Of a DNA stretch of 64,000 bases, positions 25,824-34,353 are shown piece after piece. Origin of the DNA: Planomonospora sp. ID67723. GTDB taxonomy: Bacteria > Actinomycetota > Actinomycetes > Streptosporangiales > Streptosporangiaceae. The stretch lies in NCBI RefSeq assembly GCF_015711605.1, contig NZ_JABTEZ010000001.1:1516001-1580000 (forward strand), read 5' to 3'. Under the pieces are notes generated by a model that did no database searches, was not told the DNA's origin, and worked only from the letters and a program-made list of their open reading frames with translations. The position numbers and the translations under genes were made by a program. How positions within the stretch are numbered: position 1 is the stretch's first letter; every line of letters starts with the position of its first letter.

Positions 25824-25850
25824 AGCCCGCCGGTACGGCCCCGGGCGGGA

Positions 25851-26309
25851 ATGACCCGCCGGCACCCTGCGTTGTGGTGCTCGATGGGTGGACTGACCGG
25901 GCTGGCGGTGGTGGCCGTGACGCTCGCCGCGGCCACGCTCGCGGGCGTGGTGATGCGGCGGCGCAGCGGCGTGCCCCGAGAGGTGAGGGGCGGCGTGGAG
26001 CGGCTGACCGCGGGCGAGCTCGGTGCGGAGCTGGGCGATCGGGCCACGCTCGTGCAGTTCTCCAGCGCGTTCTGCCAGCCCTGCCGGGCGACCCGCAGGA
26101 TCCTCACCGAGGTGGCGGGAATGGTGCCCGGCGTCGCGCACGTGGAGATCGACGCGGAGTCCCGGCTCGACCTGGTCCGCTCGCTGGACATCATGCGCAC
26201 CCCGACCGTGCTCGTCCTCGACCCCGAGGGGCGGGTCGTGAAACGCGCCTCGGGCCAGCCGCGCAAGGCCGACGTCATCGGAGCGCTGGGACTGGCCGTC
26301 GGCGACTGA
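25851..26309 (+). CDS. Membrane-anchored thioredoxin-like protein
   Basis: A 152-residue protein. An N-terminal membrane helix (GGLTGLAVVAVTLAAATLAG) is followed by a thioredoxin fold with active-site FCQPCR (CxxC) and the cis-Pro segment TPTVLVLDPEGRVV. The ATG at 25884 is a possible later start. It probably works as a disulfide reductase at the membrane. It lies directly upstream of the sulfur operon, but a stem-loop and a separate promoter stand between them. Confidence 0.82.
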   Translation: MTRRHPALWCSMGGLTGLAVVAVTLAAATLAGVVMRRRSGVPREVRGGVERLTAGELGAELGDRATLVQFSSAFCQPCRATRRILTEVAGMVPGVAHVEIDAESRLDLVRSLDIMRTPTVLVLDPEGRVVKRASGQPRKADVIGALGLAVGD

Positions 26310-26346
26310 GCGCCCGGCCGTCCGCGGCCCCGGCGGGGCCGGGCGC
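26310..26346 (+). terminator. Stem-loop after the thioredoxin-like gene
   Basis: GCGCCCGGCC (26310-26319) pairs perfectly with GGCCGGGCGC (26337-26346). The rest of the gap to 26487 shows no gene. Confidence 0.6.
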
Positions 26347-26487
26347 CCGGCCCCGCCGGGGCTCCGGCACCGCCCTGAACAGGGACTCGGCGATGCGGGC
26401 ACGGGGACGACACGCCGTCGCGGGGAGATCCGAGCGGGGCACCTTACCGCTTACCGGGCGATTCCGTCTCACGAACTGGACACGGAT

Positions 26488-26517
26488 GTGACAGATACCG
26501 GAATGCCGGGGTAATGT
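26488..26517 (+). promoter_or_regulatory. Promoter of the leader peptide/sulfur operon
   Basis: GTGACA (26488-26493), an 18-base spacer and TAATGT (26512-26517). The start site would fall at about 26524, right at the leader ATG, so the leader peptide mRNA is probably leaderless. Confidence 0.55.
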
Positions 26518-26524
26518 CATCGGC

Positions 26525-26608
26525 ATGCACCCCACGACAGAGCTGCTGACGAAGCGGCGCGCGGTTGACTTCTGCCGCGTGGCCACCGCGCTCTGTCGCG
26601 CTTCCTGA
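26525..26608 (+). CDS. Cysteine-containing leader peptide of a sulfur operon
   Basis: A 27-residue frame reading MHPTTELLTKRRAVDFC then RVATALCRAS, ending at 26608. It matches the actinobacterial 'putative leader peptide' pattern (LLTKRRAVDLCR...) found before sulfur-metabolism genes. Cys17 and Cys24 are the likely sensors: slow decoding of Cys codons when cysteine is scarce would favour expression of the genes downstream. The DUF4395 gene starts 61 bases after its stop. It is too small for ordinary gene callers. Attenuation is known for relatives, not shown here. Confidence 0.85.
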   Translation: MHPTTELLTKRRAVDFCRVATALCRAS

Positions 26609-26669
26609 GGGCGATCTCAAGCGGCCTCGCGCCGCACCGATCTGCACGACCCTTCAGGAGCATCACGTG

Positions 26670-27068
26670 ATGCAGGCTGATCCCCGGGCTCTCCGCTTCG
26701 CCGCGGTCCTCACCACCGTCATCCTCGCGCTCGTCCTCGTCACGGGCAGCGCATGGCTGCTGGCGGTCCAGGCCACGGTGTTCGCGCTGAGCGCCTTCGG
26801 CGCCTCGCCGTACGGGATGGTCTTCAAGGCGATGGTGAAGAGCCCTCCCCGGGAGCTGGAGGACGCCCGGCCGCCGCGCTTCGCGCAGCTGGTCGGACTG
26901 GCCTTCGCCCTGGCGGGCCTGGTCGGACACGCAACGCAGATCGCGCCGCTGGCCCTCGGCGCCACCGCCGCGGCTCTCTTCGCCGCCTTTCTCAACGCCG
27001 CTTTCGGCTTCTGCCTCGGCTGCGAGCTGTACCTGATCATTCGCCGTTTACTGCCCGCCGCAAGATAA
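26670..27068 (+). CDS. DUF4395 membrane protein
   Basis: About 132 residues from the ATG at 26670; the GTG at 26667 is also well placed behind GGAG (26657-26660). It has four hydrophobic segments and a conserved AFLNAAFGFCLGCELYLI with a Cys-x2-Cys near the end. DUF4395 proteins accompany sulfurtransferase and thioredoxin genes in actinobacteria, and the CxxC suggests a redox or sulfur-relay role at the membrane. It is the first structural gene of the leader-controlled sulfur operon. Confidence 0.85.
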   Translation: MQADPRALRFAAVLTTVILALVLVTGSAWLLAVQATVFALSAFGASPYGMVFKAMVKSPPRELEDARPPRFAQLVGLAFALAGLVGHATQIAPLALGATAAALFAAFLNAAFGFCLGCELYLIIRRLLPAAR

Positions 27069-27083
27069 CCCCGGAGGAATCCC

Positions 27084-27923
27084 ATGAGCCGCTCCGCCGC
27101 CCTGGTGGACGCCGACTGGGTCGAGGCCAACCTCGACACCCCTGGTGTCGTGCTCGTCGAGGTCGACGAGGACACCAGCGCCTACGACAAGGGCCACATC
27201 CGTGGCGCTGTGAAGATCGACTGGAAGCAGGACCTCCAGGACCCGGTCCGCCGCGACTTCGTGGACCGCGAGGGCTTCGAGGCCCTGCTGTCGGCCCGGG
27301 GCATCGCCAACGACGACACCGTGGTCCTCTACGGTGGCAACAACAACTGGTTCGCCGCCTACGCGTACTGGTACTTCAAGCTCTACGGTCACGAGAACGT
27401 CAAGCTCCTCGACGGCGGCCGCAAGAAGTGGGAGCTCGACTCCCGCGAGCTGGCCACCGAGGTGCCCCAGCGCCCGGCCACGCAGTACAAGGCCAGTGAG
27501 CAGGACAAGTCCCTGCGGGCCTTCCGCGACGACGTGCTCGCCGCGATCGGCAAGCTCAACCTGGTCGACGTGCGCTCGCCCGACGAGTTCACCGGCAAGC
27601 TGCTCGCCCCGGCCCACCTGCCGCAGGAGCAGGCGCAGCGCGCCGGCCACGTGCCGACCGCCCGCAGCATCCCGTGGTCCAAGGCGGCCAACGACGACGG
27701 CACCTTCAAGACCGACGAGGAGCTCAAGGCCCTCTACGAGGGCGCGGGCGTCGACTTCAGCAAGGACACCATCGCCTACTGCCGCATCGGCGAGCGCTCG
27801 GCGCACACGTGGTTCGTGCTGCACGAGCTGCTGGAGCAGGCCAACGTCAAGAACTACGACGGCTCCTGGACCGAGTACGGCTCGCTCGTGGGCGTGCCGG
27901 TCGAGCTGGGCGAGGCCCGCTGA
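27084..27923 (+). CDS. Thiosulfate sulfurtransferase (CysA2/rhodanese type)
   Basis: A 279-residue protein of two rhodanese domains. The N-terminal inactive domain has YDKGHIRGAVKIDWKQD and VLYGGNNNWFAAYAYWY. The catalytic domain has LVDVRSPDEFTGKLLAP, a conserved AGHVPTARSIPWSKA, and the active-site Cys in AYCRIGERSAHTW, which would carry the persulfide moved from thiosulfate to cyanide or another thiol. GGAGGAAT precedes the ATG. It is followed by DUF1416, the same pair as cysA2-sseC in mycobacteria. Confidence 0.93.
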   Translation: MSRSAALVDADWVEANLDTPGVVLVEVDEDTSAYDKGHIRGAVKIDWKQDLQDPVRRDFVDREGFEALLSARGIANDDTVVLYGGNNNWFAAYAYWYFKLYGHENVKLLDGGRKKWELDSRELATEVPQRPATQYKASEQDKSLRAFRDDVLAAIGKLNLVDVRSPDEFTGKLLAPAHLPQEQAQRAGHVPTARSIPWSKAANDDGTFKTDEELKALYEGAGVDFSKDTIAYCRIGERSAHTWFVLHELLEQANVKNYDGSWTEYGSLVGVPVELGEAR

Positions 27924-27981
27924 TGAACCCCCGGACCGGCAACCACACCAGCTCGGTCGTCGGACCGACGAAGGAGGAACG

Positions 27982-28287
27982 ATGAGCACCACCGCTCAGG
28001 GCTGCGCCGCACCGGAGCAGACCGTCGCCCTGCCCGCCGGGATCGACCTGTCGACCCAGGCCGTCATCCAGGGCGTCGTCTCCGGCGCGAGCCGGGCCTA
28101 CGCCCGCCTGCTGGACCACTCCGGTGAGTTCACCGGTGAGGTCGTGGTCTCCGACGAGGGCGTCTTCCGCTTCTTCGCCGCTCCCGGCGACTGGACCGTC
28201 CGCATCATCGCGGGCGGCGGCGTCACCAAGGACATCCCCGCCCAGGCCCGCCTGGGCGAGGTCACCCAGCTGTCCGTGGCGGTCTGA
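27982..28287 (+). CDS. DUF1416 protein (SseC-like)
   Basis: A 101-residue protein starting at the ATG at 27982 behind AAGGAGG. Sequence features are a Cys near the N-terminus (STTAQGCAAP) and a transthyretin-like beta fold (QGVVSGASRAYARLLD, FRFFAAPGDWTVRI). It is the usual partner of the actinobacterial thiosulfate sulfurtransferase and may be a sulfur acceptor or scaffold; its biochemistry is not established to my knowledge. It is the last gene of the operon before a strong terminator. Confidence 0.88.
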   Translation: MSTTAQGCAAPEQTVALPAGIDLSTQAVIQGVVSGASRAYARLLDHSGEFTGEVVVSDEGVFRFFAAPGDWTVRIIAGGGVTKDIPAQARLGEVTQLSVAV

Positions 28288-28319
28288 CCCGCTCGCCGCG
28301 GCGGTCCGATCCGCCCGGC

Positions 28320-28368
28320 GGCGAAGGGCCGGCGCTCCTCCTCCCGCGGAGGGCGCCGGCCCTTCGCC
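28320..28368 (+). terminator. Terminator after the sulfur operon
   Basis: A perfect 16-bp stem (28320-28335 with 28353-28368), with CCTCC/GGAGG pairing inside the loop. Confidence 0.75.
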
Positions 28369-28479
28369 GTCTTCGGAAGCCGGGTGCCTCTCCGGCGTGC
28401 GGCCGGGCCTCCGCGGCGGCGCGGGCGGGCCGTCACGCCCGGCTGTGAGCGGTGACGCCGGATCGCTACGATTCGTCGG

Positions 28480-29769
28480 GTGCCCGGAACGTCTGTCGCG
28501 TCCTCGCCCCCGCTCCCCGCCGCCACCCGGGCGTTCCCGGCGTACGCGCTCCCGGCGCACACCTTGCGGATCTTCGGTGCCTGCGCCCTCCCGCTGGTGC
28601 TCTGGTTCTCGGCCGGCCGGGCGGTCCGCGCGGCGCTGATGTGGACGGCGACCGAGGTGGCCCACGGCGACCACCGGCAGGTACGGCTCATCGTCACGAT
28701 GATGATCTTCGTTCTGATCGTGCTGACCGAGCTCGTCGTCGCGGTCGGCATGCTGCGCGCCGTGCGCGGCACGCTCAGGGAGATCCGGGTCCGCCGGGCG
28801 GAGAACGAAGCCGACGAGGGCATGTTCGGCGCGCTCGAACGGGTCACGCTGCTCTTCGCCACGGTCTACCTCGCCTGGGGCTTCCACGAGGAGGACGCCA
28901 GGGAACTGGTCGCGCTCGACACCATGAAGTGGCTCGACCACGACCTCAAGGGAGCCTTCGCCGGGATCCGGGGAGAGGCCGGCATCCTGCTCGCCGGTCT
29001 GGATCTGTGGGTCTCCGCCGCGATCGCCGCGGTGGCCTACGCGCTCAGGACGCTGTTCGGGCTCTGGCACGCGGGCGGCAGGGGGAGGGGCAGCGGCCTG
29101 CTCGCGGCCCTCGCCGAGCTGGCCTTCGCCTTCTACGGCCTCAACATGGTGTTCGCCCTCACCTCCTGGCTCTCGCAGTGGCTGGCGGACCGGGTCGCCG
29201 CGGCCACGGCCGAGGAGTGGCTGGAGCAGGCGGACCGGGTGGTCCCGGGTTTCAAGGCGTTCCGGGAGGGCTTCGCGCAGCTCTGCACCCTCGCCGCGGA
29301 CGCGCTGGTCGCCCCGCTGGCCTGGCTGGCGATCGCCGCGCTCGTCTACGGCGCCTTCGCCACGGACACCGGGACGGCCCTCAGGGGAACGCGGCTGGAG
29401 GCCGTGACCGGCCGGATGGATCACGCGCACAAGCTGACCCGCGGCACCGCGACCGTCACGATGCTCGGGTTCAGGGAGCGCTGGCTCTCGATCCTGAACG
29501 CCTTCCGGCTCGTCGCACACGGCGGCGCGGTGCTGTCGGGGATGTTCTGCCTGTGCCACGTCGCCCTCAGGGCCGGCGCCGCCTACGCCGACCGGGGGGT
29601 GAGGACGCTGGTCGGCAGCGACTTCCCGCACTTCTGGCTGCTGTTCGGCGGGTCCCTGGACTTCGTCCGGGACCTGGCCGTGGGAGTGCTGACGGTCTGC
29701 CTGCTGGCGGCCACGTTCGACATCGCGGCCACCCGCGGCAGGGAGGCGGGAAAGGCGGTCACCGCCTGA
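28480..29769 (+). CDS. Polytopic membrane protein of unknown function
   Basis: A 429-residue protein from a GTG, with about seven to eight hydrophobic segments (for example RLIVTMMIFVLIVLTELVVA, LAELAFAFYGLNMVFALTSW, LVAPLAWLAIAALVYGAF) and basic loops. No transporter or enzyme motif that I recognise. The 3' end overlaps the convergent gene by 11 bases. It opens a 9-kb block of unfamiliar membrane and ATPase genes between conserved core genes, so it may belong functionally with them or be an unrelated single gene. Confidence 0.7.
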   Translation: MPGTSVASSPPLPAATRAFPAYALPAHTLRIFGACALPLVLWFSAGRAVRAALMWTATEVAHGDHRQVRLIVTMMIFVLIVLTELVVAVGMLRAVRGTLREIRVRRAENEADEGMFGALERVTLLFATVYLAWGFHEEDARELVALDTMKWLDHDLKGAFAGIRGEAGILLAGLDLWVSAAIAAVAYALRTLFGLWHAGGRGRGSGLLAALAELAFAFYGLNMVFALTSWLSQWLADRVAAATAEEWLEQADRVVPGFKAFREGFAQLCTLAADALVAPLAWLAIAALVYGAFATDTGTALRGTRLEAVTGRMDHAHKLTRGTATVTMLGFRERWLSILNAFRLVAHGGAVLSGMFCLCHVALRAGAAYADRGVRTLVGSDFPHFWLLFGGSLDFVRDLAVGVLTVCLLAATFDIAATRGREAGKAVTA

Positions 29770-30694
29770 ACAGCAGCACCTGGTCCTGGGGCTCGACCTG
29801 CTCCGTGCCCGCGCGCTCGAACAGCTCCGCCGTGGACTCCTCCCGCAACGGCACGCGGAGCGTGCTGGGGATGACGCGGACCTCGACCTGGCCGGCGACG
29901 TCCCCCGGGACCAGGCTGATCGCGTCGTAGCGGTAGGCGGTGCCGATCCTGTGCTCGGCGGCTTCCGGGGGAAGGTCGTTCCCGGCGATCTCGGTGCGCC
30001 ACGCGCGGCCGTCGGGATGCCTGACCTCGATGACCGGGTCCGCACGCCGGAGCACGCCCTCGGCGTTCAGCGAGGTCCTGGTCACCGTGATCTTCAGCCA
30101 CTTGCGGCCGGGCTTGGCCGCTCCGAGCCCCGGGAGGCTGTCCGCCGGCTCGACCTCGGCCCGCCAGGACACGTTCATGAGCGTGCCGGCGCCGCCCGGG
30201 GCCACGGGATGGATCCGGTAGGCGGGGTTGCCGCTCCGGTAGAACAGGTAGTTCTCCCAGGCGGGGATCGCGACGGCCAGCGCCACGGCCAGGAGCGCCG
30301 CACCGGCGAGCGGGGCCGTACGGCGCCGGCGGGGGACCGCGACGCCGGCCGGGGGCGCGGGCTCCTCCGGCGCGTCGGTCCCGGCGCGCGCGTCCGGGGG
30401 GAGCCCCGTGCCGACCGCTGTGCCGATCCCTGTGCCGACCGCGCCCGCCCCGGCGGGTTCCTGCGGGCGGCAGGGGGCGGCGGGCCTGGGCAGCGGTGCC
30501 GCCGGAACGGCGGGGAACGGCTGGGTCGAGACCCCCGCCTCCTCCCCGGAGGGCCTGGGCGGAGGCGGCCAGACCTGTTCGTCGGGGAAGACCCGCCGGG
30601 GGCCCGGCACCCACGGGGGGCCGGCGGGCAGGCTCCGCCGGGGGGCGAACCAGTCACGGAGGCCCTCCTGCTCGGGGGGCGGCGCACCGGTCAC
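29759..30694 (-). CDS. Membrane-anchored protein, Pro-rich cytoplasmic head and extracytoplasmic domain
   Basis: A 311-residue protein; the GTG start overlaps the preceding stop (GTGA). Residues 1-125 are Pro/Gly-rich and probably disordered, ending in Arg-rich PRRRRT; residues 128-146 are the membrane helix (LAGAALLAVALAVAIPAW); 150-311 is an extracytoplasmic beta domain (KWLKITVTRTSLNAEGVLRR, then EVRVIPSTLRVPL). Its beta pattern resembles the domains of the two proteins encoded before it, like the DUF4352/Ig-type exported domains. Third and last gene of a coupled three-gene operon. No known family assigned. Confidence 0.68.
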   Translation of the reverse strand: MTGAPPPEQEGLRDWFAPRRSLPAGPPWVPGPRRVFPDEQVWPPPPRPSGEEAGVSTQPFPAVPAAPLPRPAAPCRPQEPAGAGAVGTGIGTAVGTGLPPDARAGTDAPEEPAPPAGVAVPRRRRTAPLAGAALLAVALAVAIPAWENYLFYRSGNPAYRIHPVAPGGAGTLMNVSWRAEVEPADSLPGLGAAKPGRKWLKITVTRTSLNAEGVLRRADPVIEVRHPDGRAWRTEIAGNDLPPEAAEHRIGTAYRYDAISLVPGDVAGQVEVRVIPSTLRVPLREESTAELFERAGTEQVEPQDQVLLFRR

Positions 30695-31413
30695 CTCCCG
30701 GCCTCCAGCCGGTGGACGTCCTTCGCGGCGGCGATCAGGCGCTGCGTCCCCGCGTCGTCCAGCCCCAGGTCGATCTCCACCTCCGGCGGGTACGCCTCCC
30801 CGATGAACCCGCCGTTCTCCGGCGCGAGCACGATCCGGGAGCCGGTCAGGGCGGAGACCGGGACGTCGAAGACCGCCACACCCTCGGTCCACCAGCCCGG
30901 CTGGACGTACGGATGGGTGATCGTCAGGGAGGGGTCGACCTTGTCGGTGGCGGTGTACCGCCTGCCGTCCCCGGCCAGCAGCACGGGAGGGCCGAACCGC
31001 TGCGGCTCCCGATGGGCGGTCGCCCCGGCCTCGACGACGACGAAGATCCCCGAGGTGGTGGCCGTCCCGGCGGTGCCCGCCGCGTCGGCGGTCTCGACGG
31101 TCCTGGCCCCGTACACCGCCCTGACCCGGGCGGTGAAGCGGGAGGCGGCGACCTCTTCCCCGACCGTGCCGGTCCAGGTCAGCGGGGCGCCGCGTTCCCC
31201 GGGCCCCGGGGCGGCGGACTGGACGGCCACCGCCGCGGCGGCCAGGGCGATTCCGGCGAGCAGGGCGCCGGCCCGGCGCAGCCCGCCCGGACGCCGGGGC
31301 GGGAGAGGAGGAGCGGCGGTTCCGGGCCCCGCGGGAGTCCCAGGGGCCTCGGCCGTCACAGGGGTCCCACGGACCGCGGAAGTCACAGGGGTCGCGGGGG
31401 TCGCGGTGCTCAA
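30691..31413 (-). CDS. Membrane-anchored protein with DUF4352-like domain
   Basis: About 240 residues from a TTG that overlaps the previous stop (TTGA); a GTG a few codons later is possible. A Thr/Pro-rich cytoplasmic start is followed by a membrane helix (GALLAGIALAAAAVAVQSAA) and an extracytoplasmic beta domain with GIFVVVEAGATAHREPQR and LLAGDGRRYTATDKVDPSL, the pattern of DUF4352/Ig-like domains. Middle gene of the operon 32054-29759. Function unknown; the shared fold with its neighbours suggests paralogous subunits of one surface assembly. Confidence 0.65.
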   Translation of the reverse strand: MSTATPATPVTSAVRGTPVTAEAPGTPAGPGTAAPPLPPRRPGGLRRAGALLAGIALAAAAVAVQSAAPGPGERGAPLTWTGTVGEEVAASRFTARVRAVYGARTVETADAAGTAGTATTSGIFVVVEAGATAHREPQRFGPPVLLAGDGRRYTATDKVDPSLTITHPYVQPGWWTEGVAVFDVPVSALTGSRIVLAPENGGFIGEAYPPEVEIDLGLDDAGTQRLIAAAKDVHRLEAGR

Positions 31414-32054
31414 CGGCCGGTTCCCTTCCGCTCCACCGGAAGGACGACCTGGGCCGCGACCTTCGGCGGGGCGCCGGCCGCCTTGCCGTCCGTCTCCAGG
31501 ACCAGGCCCAGGTCCGCCCCGGTGAAACTCTCGGGTGAGGGGTCGAACGTCCCGACGTCGAGGCGGACCTCCTCGGGCGGGCGCAGTCCCCGGGGCAGCT
31601 CGTACCTGAACACGACGGTGGAGGTCGTCCCCGGATGGAGCTGCCTGCTCGGCACGCCCTCGTCGAGGATCGCCGAGACGGGGGCGGAGTCCTCCCCGAG
31701 CGCCGGGGTCACTCTCAGCAGGGACTTGCCGTAGAGCAGGCCCTTCTCGCCGGGAGAACCCACCTCCTCGGTCCTGCGGCCCTTGTTGGTGACCTCGATC
31801 TCGATCTCCAGGAACCGCTTGCCCGCGCCGCCGTACCGGCCGGGCTGGAACACGGTCCGCGAGGCCAGGAATCTGGTGAGGAAGAGCTTCTGGTCGACGA
31901 CGCCGCCGGGACCGAGCCGTCTGGGGGACTCCTTCGGGGCCTCTGCGAAGCCTCCGAGCGCGGCGACGGTCCCCAGAGCGGCGGCGATCACCAGAGCGGT
32001 GAGAGGCACCGCGACCGCACGGCGCCGCCTGGTGCCGCCGGAGGGGGACGTCAT
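31410..32054 (-). CDS. Membrane-anchored protein with Ig-like extracytoplasmic domain
   Basis: A 214-residue protein; N-terminal RRRRAVAVPLTALVIAAALG is a signal anchor, and the rest is a beta-rich domain (RFLEIEIEVTNKGRRTEEVG, TVVFRYELPRGLRPPEEVRL). The EVTNKG motif is typical of DUF4352/telomere-repeat-like exported domains. First gene of the three-gene operon, divergent from the degenerate P-loop protein gene with 166 bases between. CTGAT-N9-ATCAG (32073-32091) lies in that interval and may be regulatory. Confidence 0.68.
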   Translation of the reverse strand: MTSPSGGTRRRRAVAVPLTALVIAAALGTVAALGGFAEAPKESPRRLGPGGVVDQKLFLTRFLASRTVFQPGRYGGAGKRFLEIEIEVTNKGRRTEEVGSPGEKGLLYGKSLLRVTPALGEDSAPVSAILDEGVPSRQLHPGTTSTVVFRYELPRGLRPPEEVRLDVGTFDPSPESFTGADLGLVLETDGKAAGAPPKVAAQVVLPVERKGTGR

Positions 32055-32220
32055 GACAAGGCATGGTAATAGCTGATCTGAATATCATCAGACTCATCCG
32101 CCCCATAAGTCGTGGTGGACGCGCGGAAAATACAGTGGATTGCCAGGAACGCCGCCCCAAGAGGAGATATAGCTTTTACGCTGTCACGGAGGCGGACGAG
32201 AGCCCTATGGCGGAGGTTCC

Positions 32221-34185
32221 GTGACGGACGTGCATCCCGAGCATGCGCAGCTCCAGGCGGACCGGATCTACCTGGGCTGGCAGTATGCCCTGCTGCATCC
32301 CGACCCGGGCCCGGCCCCCAAACGCCCCTCCCCTGCCGAGGAGCCCCTCCCGGAGGTCGACCCCGAGTGGGTGCGCCGCGAACGGCTCAACGAGGACCTG
32401 CTGAACCGCCCGGTCAAGATCGTCCGATGGTTCATGGTCGGGATGGCCCTGGTCATCGCCGCCGTCGCCGCCGTCGGGCCGATGGGCTGGCCGTTCGCGG
32501 TGGTCGGGCTGGTCGTCGCGCTCGGGATCGCCGGGTTCTGCACCTACGCGATCCATCAGGGAGACCGCGCGGTCCGCCACCGCATCCGGGAGCGGCAGGC
32601 AGCCGGGGAGCGGCTGCGCAGGGAACGCGACAGGGAGCTCCACCGGGCCCAGGAGGAGCACGCCGCCCGCTACCGCGAGTGGGCCGAGCGCAAGGAGCGC
32701 TACGACCGCCAGCTCACCTGGTACGCCGTGGCCGTGCCCGACGAGCTCGACCGCATCGACGTGGCCGGGGGCACGCTGCCCGGATGGTCGGCGCTGATCA
32801 CCCTGCTCGGCGCGACCCGCCTCTACAGCGGCGGCCACCTGACCGTGCTCGACCTGTCCGAGGGCGCGGTGGCCAAGGACCTGATCGAGCTGGCCCGCCG
32901 GGGCGGCGACGAGCCGCTGGTCTGGGTGCTCCCGGTGGACCTGCCCAAGCTCGACCTGGGGGCGACCCTCGCACCCGAGGCCTTCGCCGACGTGCTCGCG
33001 CACGTGGTCAGCGTCAGCGAGGAGCACCGCACCACCCGCGACCTCTCCTTCGACAACGCCATCCTGGAACGGGTCCTGGAGGTCCTGGGCGAGAACGCCA
33101 CGATCAACCAGGTGACCGCCGCGCTGCGCGCCCTCGCCCAGGTCGGAGACCCCCGCGACGACCTGCGCTACGGCCTGATCACCGCGACCCAGCTGGAGCG
33201 GATCGGCACCCTCTTCGGCCGGGGGGTCAGCGACCGGGTGGTGATCGAGCGGGCCTGGGCGCTGGAGTCGCAGCTGCGCAAGCTGGAGACCCTCGGCTCG
33301 CAGGCCGTACGGCTGCCGCCCGCGCGCCTGCGGGTGGTCTCCATGGACCGCCAGGCCGGGGTGTTCGGCAACCGGGTCCTGGGCACCTACGTGGCCACCG
33401 CGCTCACCCACATCCTGCGCCAGTCGCCCACCGCGGACCGGCCGTGGTACCACACGATCATCGTCGCCGGCGCGGACAAGCTCCGCGGCGACGTGCTCGA
33501 CCGGCTGATGGACGCCTGCGAGACCTCCAGGACCGGGCTGGTGCTGACCTACCGCTCGCTCACCCCGACCGTGCGGGAGCGGCTGGGCCGCGGGCACGCT
33601 GCGGTGGCGTTCATGCGACTGGGCAACGCCGAGGACGCCCGGGTGGCCAGCGAGCACGTCGGCACCGAGCACCGGCTGGAGCTCGCCCAGCTCACCGAGA
33701 CGGTCAGCGCCGCCGGGGCCGGGCTCGACGGCGGCTACACCTCCACGATCGGCCGGGCCGGGGAGGACGGGAACGGACGGGACGTCGGCCACGCCGACCT
33801 GAAGGAGGACATCACCGAGTCCACCGAGTGGGGTCGCCGGGCGAGCAAGGCCCTGGGCGAGACCGAGCGGGTCCTGCACCGCTCCAGGGAGTTCCTCGTC
33901 GAGCCCCACCAGCTCCAGCAGCTCCCCACCACCTCGGTGATCATCACTGACGCCACCGCCCACGGCCGCCGGGTACGGCTGGCCGACGCCAACCCGGCGA
34001 TCCTGACCTTCCCCCGGACGACGCTGGGGGAGTTCGACGAGATCCGGGAGGCGACGCGGGTCCACCCGAGGGAGCCCGCCGGCGACGGGGTTCCGGAGCC
34101 GCGGGAGGAGCCGAGTCCCTTCACCGAGGCCCCGCCCAACCTCGGCCCGCCGCCGCCCCGGCTCGACTGGCGCAGACAGCGGTGA
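32221..34185 (+). CDS. Membrane protein with degenerate VirD4/HerA-like P-loop fold
   Basis: A 654-residue protein. Two membrane helices lie at about 66-85 and 90-110, then a highly charged coiled coil (115-165). From about 175 the pattern looks like a coupling-protein ATPase: VAGGTLPGWSALITLLG occupies the P-loop position but lacks GxGK[ST], LTVLDLSEG mimics the next strand, and IIVAGADKL (413-421) followed by ETSRTGLVLTYRSL mimics Walker B and sensor strands. So it is probably a catalytically dead ATPase. The tail is Pro-rich. It precedes the HerA-like ATPase gene by 168 bases. Domain call is inference from strand order and motif position. Confidence 0.6.
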   Translation: MTDVHPEHAQLQADRIYLGWQYALLHPDPGPAPKRPSPAEEPLPEVDPEWVRRERLNEDLLNRPVKIVRWFMVGMALVIAAVAAVGPMGWPFAVVGLVVALGIAGFCTYAIHQGDRAVRHRIRERQAAGERLRRERDRELHRAQEEHAARYREWAERKERYDRQLTWYAVAVPDELDRIDVAGGTLPGWSALITLLGATRLYSGGHLTVLDLSEGAVAKDLIELARRGGDEPLVWVLPVDLPKLDLGATLAPEAFADVLAHVVSVSEEHRTTRDLSFDNAILERVLEVLGENATINQVTAALRALAQVGDPRDDLRYGLITATQLERIGTLFGRGVSDRVVIERAWALESQLRKLETLGSQAVRLPPARLRVVSMDRQAGVFGNRVLGTYVATALTHILRQSPTADRPWYHTIIVAGADKLRGDVLDRLMDACETSRTGLVLTYRSLTPTVRERLGRGHAAVAFMRLGNAEDARVASEHVGTEHRLELAQLTETVSAAGAGLDGGYTSTIGRAGEDGNGRDVGHADLKEDITESTEWGRRASKALGETERVLHRSREFLVEPHQLQQLPTTSVIITDATAHGRRVRLADANPAILTFPRTTLGEFDEIREATRVHPREPAGDGVPEPREEPSPFTEAPPNLGPPPPRLDWRRQR

Positions 34186-34353
34186 AACACCTGGATAGTG
34201 CATGGATCTGGTAATGGCCTCGCCAAGGCGGGGGTATGGCCCCCGAGTGAGGTTCGACCGTAGTCGTGCCGCCAAGCCTCACCGGTCACGGTGAGGCGAC
34301 CGGTGAAGCGTCAACCCTCCGGCCTGGAGCCGGGTCCTCCTGGTGGAGACCAT

